64,000 bases of DNA from RECM01 sp047921215 (lineage in GTDB: Bacteria > Bacteroidota > Rhodothermia > Balneolales > Cyclonatronaceae): NCBI GenBank assembly GCA_047921215.1, contig JBLRWO010000002.1:124001-188000 (forward strand), written 5' to 3'. Shown here piece after piece: positions 34,401-43,582 of this stretch. Positions within the stretch are counted from its first letter, which is position 1. Every line of letters begins with the position of its first letter. The notes under the pieces are model-generated. The model did no database searches. It had not been told where the DNA came from and saw only the letters and a program-made list of their open reading frames with translations. Made by a program: the position numbers and the translations under genes.

Positions 34401-35906
34401 ATGAAAGAGATCCGCATATCCACAAGCAATCTGTACGGCGACCTGCAGAAAAGCATGGGGCGATTGCGTTCCGGTAGCGACCGTGTGCAGAAATCCCGTA
34501 AAATCGTGGAAAATGCGCTCACCGACGGAAATGCCTATTATGGCATTAATACCGGTTTCGGAGGTCTGGCCTCGCGCCGGATCAGCAGCGAACAGCTTGA
34601 ACAGCTGCAGCGGAACCTGATAATCAGCCACTCGGTTGGCGTTGGCGACCTGGTACCCCGCGAAATCAGCCGGCTGATGCTTCAGCTCAAAATACATACC
34701 CTCGGTATCGGGTATTCCGGTGTATCCCTGCCCGTTTTTGAACGGTTACTGAAATTTGAAGAACTGGACCTCATTTCCTGTATCCCGTCAAGGGGCAGCC
34801 TGGGGGCATCGGGCGATCTTGCCCCGCTGGCCCACATGTCGCTCCCCCTCATCGGGGAAGGGACCTTCTGGGGGCAGAACAGTGAACCGGTTCCCGCACG
34901 AAAGCTGCTCGAATACCACGGTCTCGAACCCGTAACGCTTCAGGCCAAAGACGGGCTATCTCTGATCAACGGCACCCAGCTGATGTCGGCTTATGGCGCT
35001 TGGATTCTGGAACAGTTGCCACATACACTGGCCCTGGCTGATCTGCTGGCCGCCATGAGCATCGAGGCCATCCAGGGGAGCATCACCCCGTTCGACAGCC
35101 GGATACAGCAGGTAAGGCCACATCCCGGGCAGGCAAAAGTGGCTGAAAACATCCGGTTCCTTCTTCAGGAAAGCGAAATTCTGGAATCGCACCGGCACTG
35201 CGGCAAGGTTCAGGATCCCTATTGCCTGCGCTGTGTGCCGCAGGTACATGGGGCAACACGCGATGCCATCGCCCATGTAGCCGAAGTGATAGACCGCGAG
35301 ATCAACTCCGTGAACGACAATCCGCTGGTGTTCGAGAATGGCGACATCATCAGTGGCGGAAATTTCCACGGGCAGCCGCTCGCCCTGGCCCTGGATTATG
35401 CCGCGATCGCCATCGCGGAGCTGGCCTCCATATCGGAACGCAGAACCTATCTGCTGCTTGAGGGTCACGATGGCCTGCCGGAACTGCTGATGAAAGAGAC
35501 CGGTATTAACTCCGGGTTCATGATGCCCCAGTACACGGCCGCTGCCCTGGTTTCAGAAAACAAGGTGCTCTGTCACCCGGCATCCGTCGATTCCATCCCA
35601 ACAAGCCTCGGCCAGGAAGATCACGTAAGTATGGGCAGCATCAGTGCAGTCAAACTGCTTCAGGTCTTCAAAAATGTACAGCATGTTCTGGCCATTGAAC
35701 TGATGACAGCCGCGCAGGCGCTCGATTTCAGGCAACCCCTGAAACCGGGAGTGGGAGTTGAGTTTGCCCACAGGTATGTCCGCTCGGTCATACCCCATGT
35801 TGAACAGGATGTGGTCTATAATAACTACCTCTCCCTCTGTCACAAGATAGTAACCAGCCGGGATCTGGTCGGGCATATTACCGAAAACCTGGGTCCACTC
35901 CATTAA
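34401..35906 (+). CDS. hutH: Histidine ammonia-lyase
   Basis: HutH removes ammonia from L-histidine to give urocanate, the first step of histidine use. The product has 501 residues from ATG 34401 (ATG 34395 or TTG 34392 would add two or three). The Ala-Ser-Gly triad that forms the MIO cofactor lies in GSLGASGDLAPLAHM, at residues 136-138 from this start. YGINTGFGGLA, NGTQLM, QDPYCLRCVPQVHGA, NDNPLVF and SGGNFHGQPLA are the expected active-site blocks. It is followed after 6 bp by hutI, so the two are an operon. Confidence 0.96.
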   Translation: MKEIRISTSNLYGDLQKSMGRLRSGSDRVQKSRKIVENALTDGNAYYGINTGFGGLASRRISSEQLEQLQRNLIISHSVGVGDLVPREISRLMLQLKIHTLGIGYSGVSLPVFERLLKFEELDLISCIPSRGSLGASGDLAPLAHMSLPLIGEGTFWGQNSEPVPARKLLEYHGLEPVTLQAKDGLSLINGTQLMSAYGAWILEQLPHTLALADLLAAMSIEAIQGSITPFDSRIQQVRPHPGQAKVAENIRFLLQESEILESHRHCGKVQDPYCLRCVPQVHGATRDAIAHVAEVIDREINSVNDNPLVFENGDIISGGNFHGQPLALALDYAAIAIAELASISERRTYLLLEGHDGLPELLMKETGINSGFMMPQYTAAALVSENKVLCHPASVDSIPTSLGQEDHVSMGSISAVKLLQVFKNVQHVLAIELMTAAQALDFRQPLKPGVGVEFAHRYVRSVIPHVEQDVVYNNYLSLCHKIVTSRDLVGHITENLGPLH

Positions 35907-35912
35907 TTCCAT

Positions 35913-37163
35913 ATGCCCGTTCTGAAAAACATATCCGTTCTCTATACCTGCCCGCCCGGTGGCGGTCAGTCGGATGTCGGCGAAATCCGGAATGCCGCCA
36001 TGGTATGGGCCGACGGACAGATTATCTGGACGGGACCGGAAGCCGATCTGCCCTCCTCTTACAGTGGGTACCTTATTCAGGATGCCCGGGGAAGAATGGT
36101 CATACCCGGGCTTATCGACTGCCACACCCACCTGGCCTTCGGCGGATGGCGGGCCGATGAATTTGAGATGCGATCACTGGGTCAAACCTATCTGGATATT
36201 GCCAAAGCGGGCGGTGGAATTCTGAGTTCCGTTTCATCCACCCGGGAATTACCGCCCGATAAATTGCTTGCCAAGTGCAGGATACTCCTTTCCGATATCA
36301 TCAGGCTCGGGGTCACCACCATAGAGGCAAAGACCGGCTACGGGCTCAATGTGGATACGGAACTGGCCGTACTGCGGGTTTACCGGCAACTGAACAACCT
36401 CGGCCCGGTCGATGTGATTCCCACCTATCTGGGTGCACACGCCATACCACCTGAATTTTCAGATGACCGCAGAAAATACATCAGGGCCATCATCAATACA
36501 ATCATTCCCATGGTGCAGATTGACGGGGCGGCACGGTTTATCGATGTATTTGTTGAAGATTCCGCATTTACGGCCGATGAGGCCCGGCGGATCCTCGGGG
36601 CGGGACAGGAATACGGACTTCGTGCCAAAATTCATGCCGATCAGCTCAGCGCGTGCGGGGGTGCCGAACTGGCTGCCGAAGTTGGTGCGGTTTCCGCAGA
36701 TCACCTGGAAATGATCACCGATCAGGGTATACAGCGCCTGTCAAAGGCCGGAGTGGTTGCCGTAAGCCTTCCGCTTGCCTCCTTTTATCTGCGCCAGCCG
36801 GCCCTGCCCGCCCGGAAACTGATCAACAGCGGCGTTCCCGTTGCGGTAGCCACCGATTTCAACCCGGGATCAGCCCCGTCCTGGCATCTGCCCCTTGCCA
36901 TGACCATGGCCTGTACCATGCAATCGATGAGTCCGGCTGAAGTACTCAAGGGCGCGACCATCTATGCAGCCCGGGCGCTGTCGGCTGATGATACCATTGG
37001 CTCCCTCATGCCCGGAAAGCAGGCTGATTTTGCCATTATCGATGCACCGGATGTGAATCACTGGCTCTACCATTTCCGCCCGAATGCCTGTGTAACCACC
37101 TGCAAAAAGGGATTATATGTTTACGACATCTCGGAGAAGGCCCCAGTCTATCCCTGGTACTGA
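35913..37163 (+). CDS. hutI: Imidazolonepropionase
   Basis: HutI hydrolyses 4-imidazolone-5-propionate to N-formimidoyl-L-glutamate, a metal-dependent amidohydrolase step. The 416-residue product shows the metal-binding HTHLAFGG in DCHTHLAFGG near residue 70, KTGYGLN, the His in YLGAHAIP, KIHADQLSACGG with the second metal His, and ATDFNPGSAPS with the catalytic Asp. It follows hutH by 6 bp. The downstream enzyme of the pathway (HutG or HutF/HutE) is not next to it. Confidence 0.95.
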   Translation: MPVLKNISVLYTCPPGGGQSDVGEIRNAAMVWADGQIIWTGPEADLPSSYSGYLIQDARGRMVIPGLIDCHTHLAFGGWRADEFEMRSLGQTYLDIAKAGGGILSSVSSTRELPPDKLLAKCRILLSDIIRLGVTTIEAKTGYGLNVDTELAVLRVYRQLNNLGPVDVIPTYLGAHAIPPEFSDDRRKYIRAIINTIIPMVQIDGAARFIDVFVEDSAFTADEARRILGAGQEYGLRAKIHADQLSACGGAELAAEVGAVSADHLEMITDQGIQRLSKAGVVAVSLPLASFYLRQPALPARKLINSGVPVAVATDFNPGSAPSWHLPLAMTMACTMQSMSPAEVLKGATIYAARALSADDTIGSLMPGKQADFAIIDAPDVNHWLYHFRPNACVTTCKKGLYVYDISEKAPVYPWY

Positions 37164-37287
37164 ATAACCTATGTGGCCCCTCAGTATCCCCTGGGCTAAA
37201 TAATCGAACGGTCCACTCCGAATCCCTGCTGATAAGTAACAGAAAAGCTCCCCTACCGAATCCCCGGAACCAAATAAGCGAAACGGC

Positions 37288-38205
37288 CTATTGATCCAGA
37301 AACTGCCTGATGACCTGATGCAGGCGTTCTTTTTCGGTGAGCATTTCCAGCCAGTTGTCCGGAATAACCGCCTCCCCGCCAAATGCGGCACTCAGACTGC
37401 CCAGGTAAAAACCGACACCGCTGCTCGATCCTCCCTGGTTTACCGCGGCTATAAGCGCTTCATCGTAGCGGCCGCCGAATTGGTAGAAAACCGCACCAAC
37501 GAAGGCGAGAACATTCTGTGCCGACGGGTCAATTCCACCGCATGCCCGCGCGATGTCGCTCAAGTCCCCATCCAGCAGCGGCTCGACCAGTTGCATCCTG
37601 CGTTTCATTTTGTGATCGCCGGGAAATCTTTCCTCCGCTTCCTCTGTAAACGACATCACTCTTTGCAAAAACTCCTTTTTATTCAGAGTAACCTGGTTCT
37701 GGCTGTACAACCAGTGAAGCAGCCGCATATAGATCCAGGTACCGTGTTTCCAAACTGCGGAAACGGGTTCCAGAGACCGGATCCAGTCTGTTGCCTCTTC
37801 TTCACCAAGACTGCCGTTCAGCATCTGCCATGCACCGGGCAGGGCGAAGGCAAAGGTGTAATGCCCTTCGTCAGGAAACGGTGGCCACGGGAACGTAGAA
37901 TGTTTGGGCCATTTTTGCGGGTACCGGGCAAAGGATTCTTTCAGATGGGATGCAAACTGCTGCAGGTCCGGAAGCGGATGCGATGCCCGAAGCACAGCAA
38001 TCAGGGCTTCTGTTTGCCTGGCTATACTGCCTGCAGGCATCGCTGCATAATCTGATGACTCCCGGCGTGCAACCAGGCTGTCGATATGGCCAAAATCGGA
38101 AGTTACCTGCCCGGGATCCAGCCCTTCGACAGGTAATCCAAGTGATTCTCCGACTGCCGCGCCCAGGCACGACGCAATAAAACGATCCGCAATATTTAAA
38201 TGCAT
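37288..38205 (-). CDS. ADP-ribosylglycohydrolase homologue lacking metal ligands (putative pseudoenzyme)
   Basis: The 305-residue product has the all-alpha ADP-ribosylglycohydrolase (DraG/ARH) layout. It starts DRFIASCLGAAVGESLGLPVEG, the family's first helix block, though with G-E-S in place of the usual G-D. The family normally carries two Asp/Thr motifs for binuclear Mg2+: a T-D-D-T near residue 55 and G-G-D-(S/T)-D-T in the C-terminal half. Here the N-terminal position reads GSIARQTEA and the C-terminal one NQGGSSSGVGFYLGSL (residues 256-271), so all the metal-binding aspartates appear replaced. It is thus likely unable to remove ADP-ribose. It may bind a ligand or act as a scaffold, or be a neofunctional homologue. 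It is convergent with hutI. Confidence 0.7.
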   Translation of the reverse strand: MHLNIADRFIASCLGAAVGESLGLPVEGLDPGQVTSDFGHIDSLVARRESSDYAAMPAGSIARQTEALIAVLRASHPLPDLQQFASHLKESFARYPQKWPKHSTFPWPPFPDEGHYTFAFALPGAWQMLNGSLGEEEATDWIRSLEPVSAVWKHGTWIYMRLLHWLYSQNQVTLNKKEFLQRVMSFTEEAEERFPGDHKMKRRMQLVEPLLDGDLSDIARACGGIDPSAQNVLAFVGAVFYQFGGRYDEALIAAVNQGGSSSGVGFYLGSLSAAFGGEAVIPDNWLEMLTEKERLHQVIRQFLDQ

Positions 38206-38265
38206 CTGTCTGTCTCTTTTGCTGTGGATATTAACGGAATTTACTTCAATAAAAAAGATTAGCCC

Positions 38266-38952
38266 TTACTTTTCGGTACTTTCCGCAATTCCCCTGTTTA
38301 CAGGTTCTTCCGTAATACCTCCCAGCAGTTCGGCAAGTTCATCAAGAATATGCATCAGATGATCGCGGCTTCCTGCCGATGCGGGATAGTACACCAGGTA
38401 ACCTACATTTTGTGATGCTGCGTCTGTTTTGGTGAACATGGAATCCTTAACAGGATTAATTACCGGCTTCCGCGAGGAACCGTCATCTGTCAACACCCCG
38501 CAGACCAGATCTTTCAGGTCGATCTCCTGCCCCGATTCATTGAACACATACTTCTCCCCGGCCTGGCCAAGATCCAGCGTCAACGGCCTTCCCCCCGCTT
38601 TGTCAATATCCCATAGTGATATGGGCACCATATAGTTAAGAGATATATAATTGTTTATATCGACAGCGGTGTTTATCCGCGGAAAATGTCCTTCCTGTGC
38701 GGCCCTGAGCAGATACTCCGAGGCCGGTTTTGCCCTGCCCGTCGGTTTATAGGATCCATTTCTGAGCATATCTCTTGATGCCAGCCGGAACGCCTCTGCC
38801 TGCCCTCCGGTTCCGCTTTTCCGGTTTTCAAGCAGCCTGGCAAGCCGTTCGTCCAGTTCACCGTTTTTTTTGTCGATGATAATAGCACGGGCCTCGACTA
38901 CTCCGGCCAGCATTTTCACGGGTGAGATAAGGGATACATGGTTCATCGTCAT
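38266..38952 (-). CDS. Stand-alone B3/B4 domain protein
   Basis: The 228-residue product resembles the B3/B4 (PF03483) editing-site domain of phenylalanyl-tRNA synthetase beta, as found in free-standing proteins: GHFPRINTAVDINNYISLNYMVPISLWDIDKAGGRPLTLDLGQAGEKYVF. In the free-standing family the function is not settled; a trans-editing or ligand-binding role has been proposed. It lies 60 bp upstream of the start of the ADP-ribosylglycohydrolase homologue in the same orientation, so the two may be co-transcribed. The first Met is followed by MNHVSL at residue 3 (Met3), which is an alternative start. Confidence 0.6.
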   Translation of the reverse strand: MTMNHVSLISPVKMLAGVVEARAIIIDKKNGELDERLARLLENRKSGTGGQAEAFRLASRDMLRNGSYKPTGRAKPASEYLLRAAQEGHFPRINTAVDINNYISLNYMVPISLWDIDKAGGRPLTLDLGQAGEKYVFNESGQEIDLKDLVCGVLTDDGSSRKPVINPVKDSMFTKTDAASQNVGYLVYYPASAGSRDHLMHILDELAELLGGITEEPVNRGIAESTEK

Positions 38953-39163
38953 CTGTCAATCTTGTTTAAACTTATCATTCAGGATTTATTACATTAGGCA
39001 AATATCTGTTCCGGTAAGTACGCTACTCCGGGACGTACTCAGCACCGGCCACGGAGTACCGGGTAAACAGGCCGGAATTATACATGATATTACACGTCAA
39101 TATACCATCCAGTATCTATACAGGTCCCAACTTTAATCCGTTCTTTACCAAAAACCCTAAGCC

Positions 39164-41137
39164 ATGTTGAACAAACGTTATTTCCTGATTATTCTTTTTA
39201 TCGCATTGCCTGTTACCCTCTTATCCCAGGGCTTTACACCTGAACAGCTTGTACAGCTTGAACAGGTCGGAAGTGTGGTTCTGAGTCCCGACGGACAGCA
39301 TATCGCCTATACCCTCAGTGTGCCCCGCGATGAGGATGAGGATACAGGAAGAAACTATTCAGAGCTCTACATAGTGCCCGCTGCAGGCGGCACTTCTGTT
39401 CCGGTAGTTACCAAACCCAACAGTGCATCCTCACCTGCCTGGCTTGCCGATGGAAGGCTCGCATTTGCCTCCCGTATTATTGAGCACGACAATCAGAATC
39501 AGGCATATACGGTTCAGGCCAATGGTCAGAATCTGCAACGGTTAACCTTTTCGGCGCAGGGTATTATATCTTACAGAGTCTCACCGGATATGCGGCGGAT
39601 AGCCTATACAGCGAGGGATCCTGTTTCCACTGCCGAACAGGCTCAATGGCAGCGCGGGTATGATATGATTGTTTACGGCAAGCACGAAAGGCCGGTCCGT
39701 CTCTGGATGCAGTCAATTGGCGACACCCGTCCCTCTGCCATTACCCCTCACGACAGAATGGTCTGGGATTATGCCTGGGCAAACGACAGCAACCGGCTAT
39801 CCGTCAGGATGAGCGAAGAAACGGGTGATGACCAGAACCAGATGTTCAGTCAGATTTATATCATGCGTACGGATGGGCTCAATCCCCGTCACCTGGTTAA
39901 AACGGACGGCAAACTCGGTATGATGGCCTGGTCGCCCGACAATAAAAAACTGGCCTATATCGGTGCGATGCGAAAAAGCGATCCGCTGGCTCAGCGTCTT
40001 TGGGTTGCTGATGTTGAAACGGGTTCAACGGCCGACATAACCCCCGAAAACTATGAGGGAACCATTGAGTGGGTCACATGGGGCGACAATAACACGCTCC
40101 TTTTTAATGCGGTTGAAGGAACGGTTACCACGCTGAACCGGATACCATCAGCCGGTGGTACACCTGCACGTATTGCTGGCGGAGGTTCCGAAATTTTCCG
40201 GAGTATCAGTCCCGATGCCCAAAACAGGACTTTTGCTGCTGCAGTCAACACTCGCCTGCATCCCAATGAAGTGTATCGCGGCAATTTTCAGGACGGAAGC
40301 CTGAGGCGGATTACACAGCATAATAATACGCTGAATGCAATTACATTCGGAGAGCAGAGCACAATCGAATGGCCCGGTGCCGACAATCTCATCATTCAGG
40401 GCGTTCTTGTATTGCCTGTCGATTATTTGGAAGGACAACGCTACCCGCTTGCGATCCTGCCACATGGCGGTCCGGAGGGCGTCAGTATGGACGGCTGGAA
40501 TACCAGGGCACTCTATCCTGCCCAGGTGCTGGCCGCGAACGGATATGTCGTACTGAAGCCCAACTACCGTGGAAGTGCCGGACGTGGTTCACACTTTGCC
40601 ATGGCCAACCACCGCGACCTGGGTGGCAAGGAGTTTGATGATGTATTGCTGGGCATCGATCATCTTCACCGGCAGGGACTTATCGACCGCAACAGGGTAG
40701 GTATCTCGGGCACCTCATACGGGGGATATTTTTCGGCCTGGGCCGGAACCCGTCATTCCGACCGGTTTGCGGCGGCCATCACATTTGCAGGGCTATCCAA
40801 CTGGATTTCCTTTACCGGAACTACTGACATCCCGCATGAAATGTCGGAAGTTCACTGGGATCTGTGGTGGTTCGACAATCCCGGCCAGTACTGGGACCGT
40901 TCACCCGTGGCACATCTGGAACGGGCATCCACCCCCATCCTGGTTGCTCACGGACTTGCCGACGACCGCGTGCATCCCGAACAGTCTCTCCAGTTGTACA
41001 ATTTTCTGAAAATCAGGGATATCCCCACCGGGCTGGTGATGTATCCGCGTGAACCGCACGGCTTGCTGGAACGATCGCATCAGCTCGATTACATGCACCG
41101 GGTTCTTGACTGGTTCAACCGTTATCTCGGAAACTGA
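39164..41137 (+). CDS. S9 family peptidase (acylaminoacyl-peptidase-like), secreted
   Basis: The 657-residue product has a signal peptide (about 1-21) and an N-terminal seven-bladed propeller of the TolB/DPP type (about 30-380, with VVLSPDGQHIAYTLS and WSPDNKKLAYIG repeats). The C-terminal alpha/beta-hydrolase has nucleophile GTSYGGY with Ser518, an Asp in HGLADDRVHPEQ, and His in PREPHGL. This is the order of prolyl oligopeptidase-like S9 peptidases that release N-acyl amino acids or dipeptides from peptides. It is a single transcription unit with a strong terminator downstream. Confidence 0.9.
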   Translation: MLNKRYFLIILFIALPVTLLSQGFTPEQLVQLEQVGSVVLSPDGQHIAYTLSVPRDEDEDTGRNYSELYIVPAAGGTSVPVVTKPNSASSPAWLADGRLAFASRIIEHDNQNQAYTVQANGQNLQRLTFSAQGIISYRVSPDMRRIAYTARDPVSTAEQAQWQRGYDMIVYGKHERPVRLWMQSIGDTRPSAITPHDRMVWDYAWANDSNRLSVRMSEETGDDQNQMFSQIYIMRTDGLNPRHLVKTDGKLGMMAWSPDNKKLAYIGAMRKSDPLAQRLWVADVETGSTADITPENYEGTIEWVTWGDNNTLLFNAVEGTVTTLNRIPSAGGTPARIAGGGSEIFRSISPDAQNRTFAAAVNTRLHPNEVYRGNFQDGSLRRITQHNNTLNAITFGEQSTIEWPGADNLIIQGVLVLPVDYLEGQRYPLAILPHGGPEGVSMDGWNTRALYPAQVLAANGYVVLKPNYRGSAGRGSHFAMANHRDLGGKEFDDVLLGIDHLHRQGLIDRNRVGISGTSYGGYFSAWAGTRHSDRFAAAITFAGLSNWISFTGTTDIPHEMSEVHWDLWWFDNPGQYWDRSPVAHLERASTPILVAHGLADDRVHPEQSLQLYNFLKIRDIPTGLVMYPREPHGLLERSHQLDYMHRVLDWFNRYLGN

Positions 41138-41311
41138 TTTTATCGGATTCCCGGATTCCGATTTAGACCAACCGGAATCCGGGTTTACAGATTATTCCGC
41201 CCGGATAACTGATTCCGCCATGTGTATCTGAAAGGGACGGTAATCCTTGCATCGGTAAATGCGATTCAGGTACTGTACCAACTGTGTTTCCGGCAATCTG
41301 AAATTTGAGGG

Positions 41312-41360
41312 AAAAGCCGTATTTTTAAGCGCAATAAGCACAATAAAAATACGGCTTTTT
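41312..41360. terminator. Strong (bidirectional-looking) hairpin terminator
   Basis: A 15-bp perfect inverted repeat, AAAAGCCGTATTTTT (41312-41326) and AAAAATACGGCTTTT (41345-41359), with 18 nt between arms and an extra T, forms a terminator-like hairpin after the S9 peptidase gene and before mnmG. Confidence 0.75.
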
Positions 41361-41426
41361 CAGTTATCGCTTATCTGGCTCAACCAGCATTTAAAAGTTG
41401 TAAATCAATATAAATCAATGGTATAG

Positions 41427-43313
41427 ATGTCTTCCCTGTATTCGCATTTCGATGTAATCGTAGTTGGCGGCGGTCATGCCGGCAGCGAAGCTGCCGCGGC
41501 CTCAGCACAGATGGGGTGTAAAACCCTCATGATAACGATGAATCTGAATGCCATCGGTCAGATGTCCTGTAATCCAGCCATGGGCGGAGTGGCCAAAGGG
41601 CAACTTGTACGGGAAATCGATGCCCTCGGCGGACTGTCCGGTATTGTCTCAGACCGGTCCGGCGTACAGTTCAGGATGCTCAACAGGAGTAAGGGTCCGG
41701 CCATGTGGAGCCCTCGGTCTCAGAATGACCGTGCGCTCTATGCACAGGTCATGCGGGAAGAGCTGGAGAAAAAAGAGAACCTCTACTTCCGCCAGGACAA
41801 TGTTACATCCATTCTTGTAAATGACAAAAAGGAAGTATTTGGCGTTGAGACCCAGAGCGGCCAGCAGATTTTATCTCATACCGTTATTGTTACAGCTGGT
41901 ACGTTTCTGAATGGAATCATTCATATCGGGGAAAAGCAATACGGAGGCGGGCGCTCGGGAGAGCGGGCCTCAAGCGGTATAACCGAATGTCTCGAAACGC
42001 ACGGCTTTGTCTCCGGGCGTCTTAAAACAGGTACTCCACCCCGCATCGATGGACGGACCATTGATTACGACAAACTTGAAATTCAGTATGGTGATGAAAA
42101 TCCCCAGCCTTTTTCGTTTCTGACGGACGAACTTCCGCCTGTTGACAAACAAATGACCTGCTGGATCGGGTATACCAACAACGAGGTTCACGATGTACTT
42201 CGAACCGGTTTCGACCGCAGCCCCATGTTCAATGGCCGCATCAAATCTACCGGACCGCGGTACTGCCCGAGTATTGAAGACAAGATCAACCGTTTTGCAG
42301 AACGGGACCGTCACCAGCTGTTTCTGGAACCTGAAGGATGGAATACCTACGAAATGTATCTGAACGGATTCAGTACCAGCCTCCCTGAAGATGTTCAGTA
42401 TAATGCACTCAAAACCATACCCGGATTTGAGAATGCGTTCATGATCCGGCCAGGGTATGCCATAGAATACGACTACTTCCCGCCCCATCAGATCAAAAGG
42501 AGCATGGAGACCAAGCTTTTGGACAATCTGTTTTTTGCCGGACAAATTAACGGCACTACCGGGTACGAAGAGGCGGCATGCCAGGGGCTGATGGCCGGAA
42601 TCAACGCGGCACGCAAAGTTGCCGGGCAGGAAGCGCTGGTTCTAAAACGGTCCGAGGCCTATATCGGCGTACTGGTCGACGACCTGGTGAGTAAAGGCAC
42701 CGACGAACCCTACCGTATGTTCACATCCAGGGCCGAGCATCGCATCCTTCTAAGGCAGGATAATGCCGATCTGCGTCTTACAGAAATAGGATACAATACC
42801 GGTCTTGCTACCGGGGAGCGCATGCAGCGGTTCACACGTAAAAAAGAAAATATCGACAAACTGCACGATCTGCTCACCGATTACAGCGTCAGGCCCGAAA
42901 TATACAATCCGCTTCTTGAAACCAGGGGAACAGCAGGGCTGCGTCAAACCATCAAGCTGCCCAAACTTCTTACGCGTCCACAGTTGTCCATATTCGATTT
43001 TATGGAAACAGACCACAATCTGAGGGAATCAGTAACAGCTATTACATCCGACCGAAACGAGATCGAGCAACTCGAAATTCGTTTCAAATACGCGGGGTAT
43101 ATACAGAAAGAATTTGAAATGGCTGAAGAGCTGAATAAAAAAGAAAGCATGGTCATACCATCCAATCTCGATTATTCGCGCATAAAAAGTCTCTCCACAG
43201 AAGGGCGGCTTAAACTCAGCAAGGTACAGCCCGAAACCATCGGGCAGGCGGGCCGGATCAGCGGCGTATCAGCAAGTGATCTGGCTGTACTGATGGTCTA
43301 TCTGAAGAATTAA
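41427..43313 (+). CDS. mnmG: tRNA uridine-5-carboxymethylaminomethyl modification enzyme
   Basis: MnmG (GidA) with MnmE installs the carboxymethylaminomethyl group on U34 of several tRNAs. The 628-residue product is full length. It has the FAD-binding GGGHAGSEAAAASAQMG (residues 12-28), SCNPAMGGVAKGQLVREIDALGG, LKTGTPPRI with the Cys-containing family block further on in EEAACQGLMAGINAA, and a C-terminal helical domain that docks MnmE. It is next to rsmG, as in many genomes where the two flank the replication origin region. Confidence 0.97.
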   Translation: MSSLYSHFDVIVVGGGHAGSEAAAASAQMGCKTLMITMNLNAIGQMSCNPAMGGVAKGQLVREIDALGGLSGIVSDRSGVQFRMLNRSKGPAMWSPRSQNDRALYAQVMREELEKKENLYFRQDNVTSILVNDKKEVFGVETQSGQQILSHTVIVTAGTFLNGIIHIGEKQYGGGRSGERASSGITECLETHGFVSGRLKTGTPPRIDGRTIDYDKLEIQYGDENPQPFSFLTDELPPVDKQMTCWIGYTNNEVHDVLRTGFDRSPMFNGRIKSTGPRYCPSIEDKINRFAERDRHQLFLEPEGWNTYEMYLNGFSTSLPEDVQYNALKTIPGFENAFMIRPGYAIEYDYFPPHQIKRSMETKLLDNLFFAGQINGTTGYEEAACQGLMAGINAARKVAGQEALVLKRSEAYIGVLVDDLVSKGTDEPYRMFTSRAEHRILLRQDNADLRLTEIGYNTGLATGERMQRFTRKKENIDKLHDLLTDYSVRPEIYNPLLETRGTAGLRQTIKLPKLLTRPQLSIFDFMETDHNLRESVTAITSDRNEIEQLEIRFKYAGYIQKEFEMAEELNKKESMVIPSNLDYSRIKSLSTEGRLKLSKVQPETIGQAGRISGVSASDLAVLMVYLKN

Positions 43314-43582
43314 ATCCTGGATTATGTGCCCTCACAGGAAAATAGTTCCGGAAACTATCAGCCGGAAACCTCTATGTGGACATCGCAATCAGAAATCTTA
43401 ATGCGGTAATCCATATTTATAATCAGATCATATATCACAATCCGGTAATCCGCCGTATGCTGTAACAGACCTCTCCTTTTGTATCCTTTAATCAGACATT
43501 GCAGAGGTGTAATACATCCCGTTTTTTCATCTCTCATTTAGTGTGTAAATTGAATGAATAACTTTATCTAATTACCCTTTTT
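43314..43582. other. mnmG-rsmG intergenic region
   Basis: There is no gene in these 269 bases. The stretch is AT-rich. It may carry the rsmG promoter, but no clear boxes or DnaA-box cluster was found. Confidence 0.4.

Noticed and set aside
37113..37391. 92-residue minus-strand frame between hutI and the ADP-ribosylglycohydrolase homologue
   Set aside because: It overlaps the 3' ends of two real genes and the degenerate repeats; no support.
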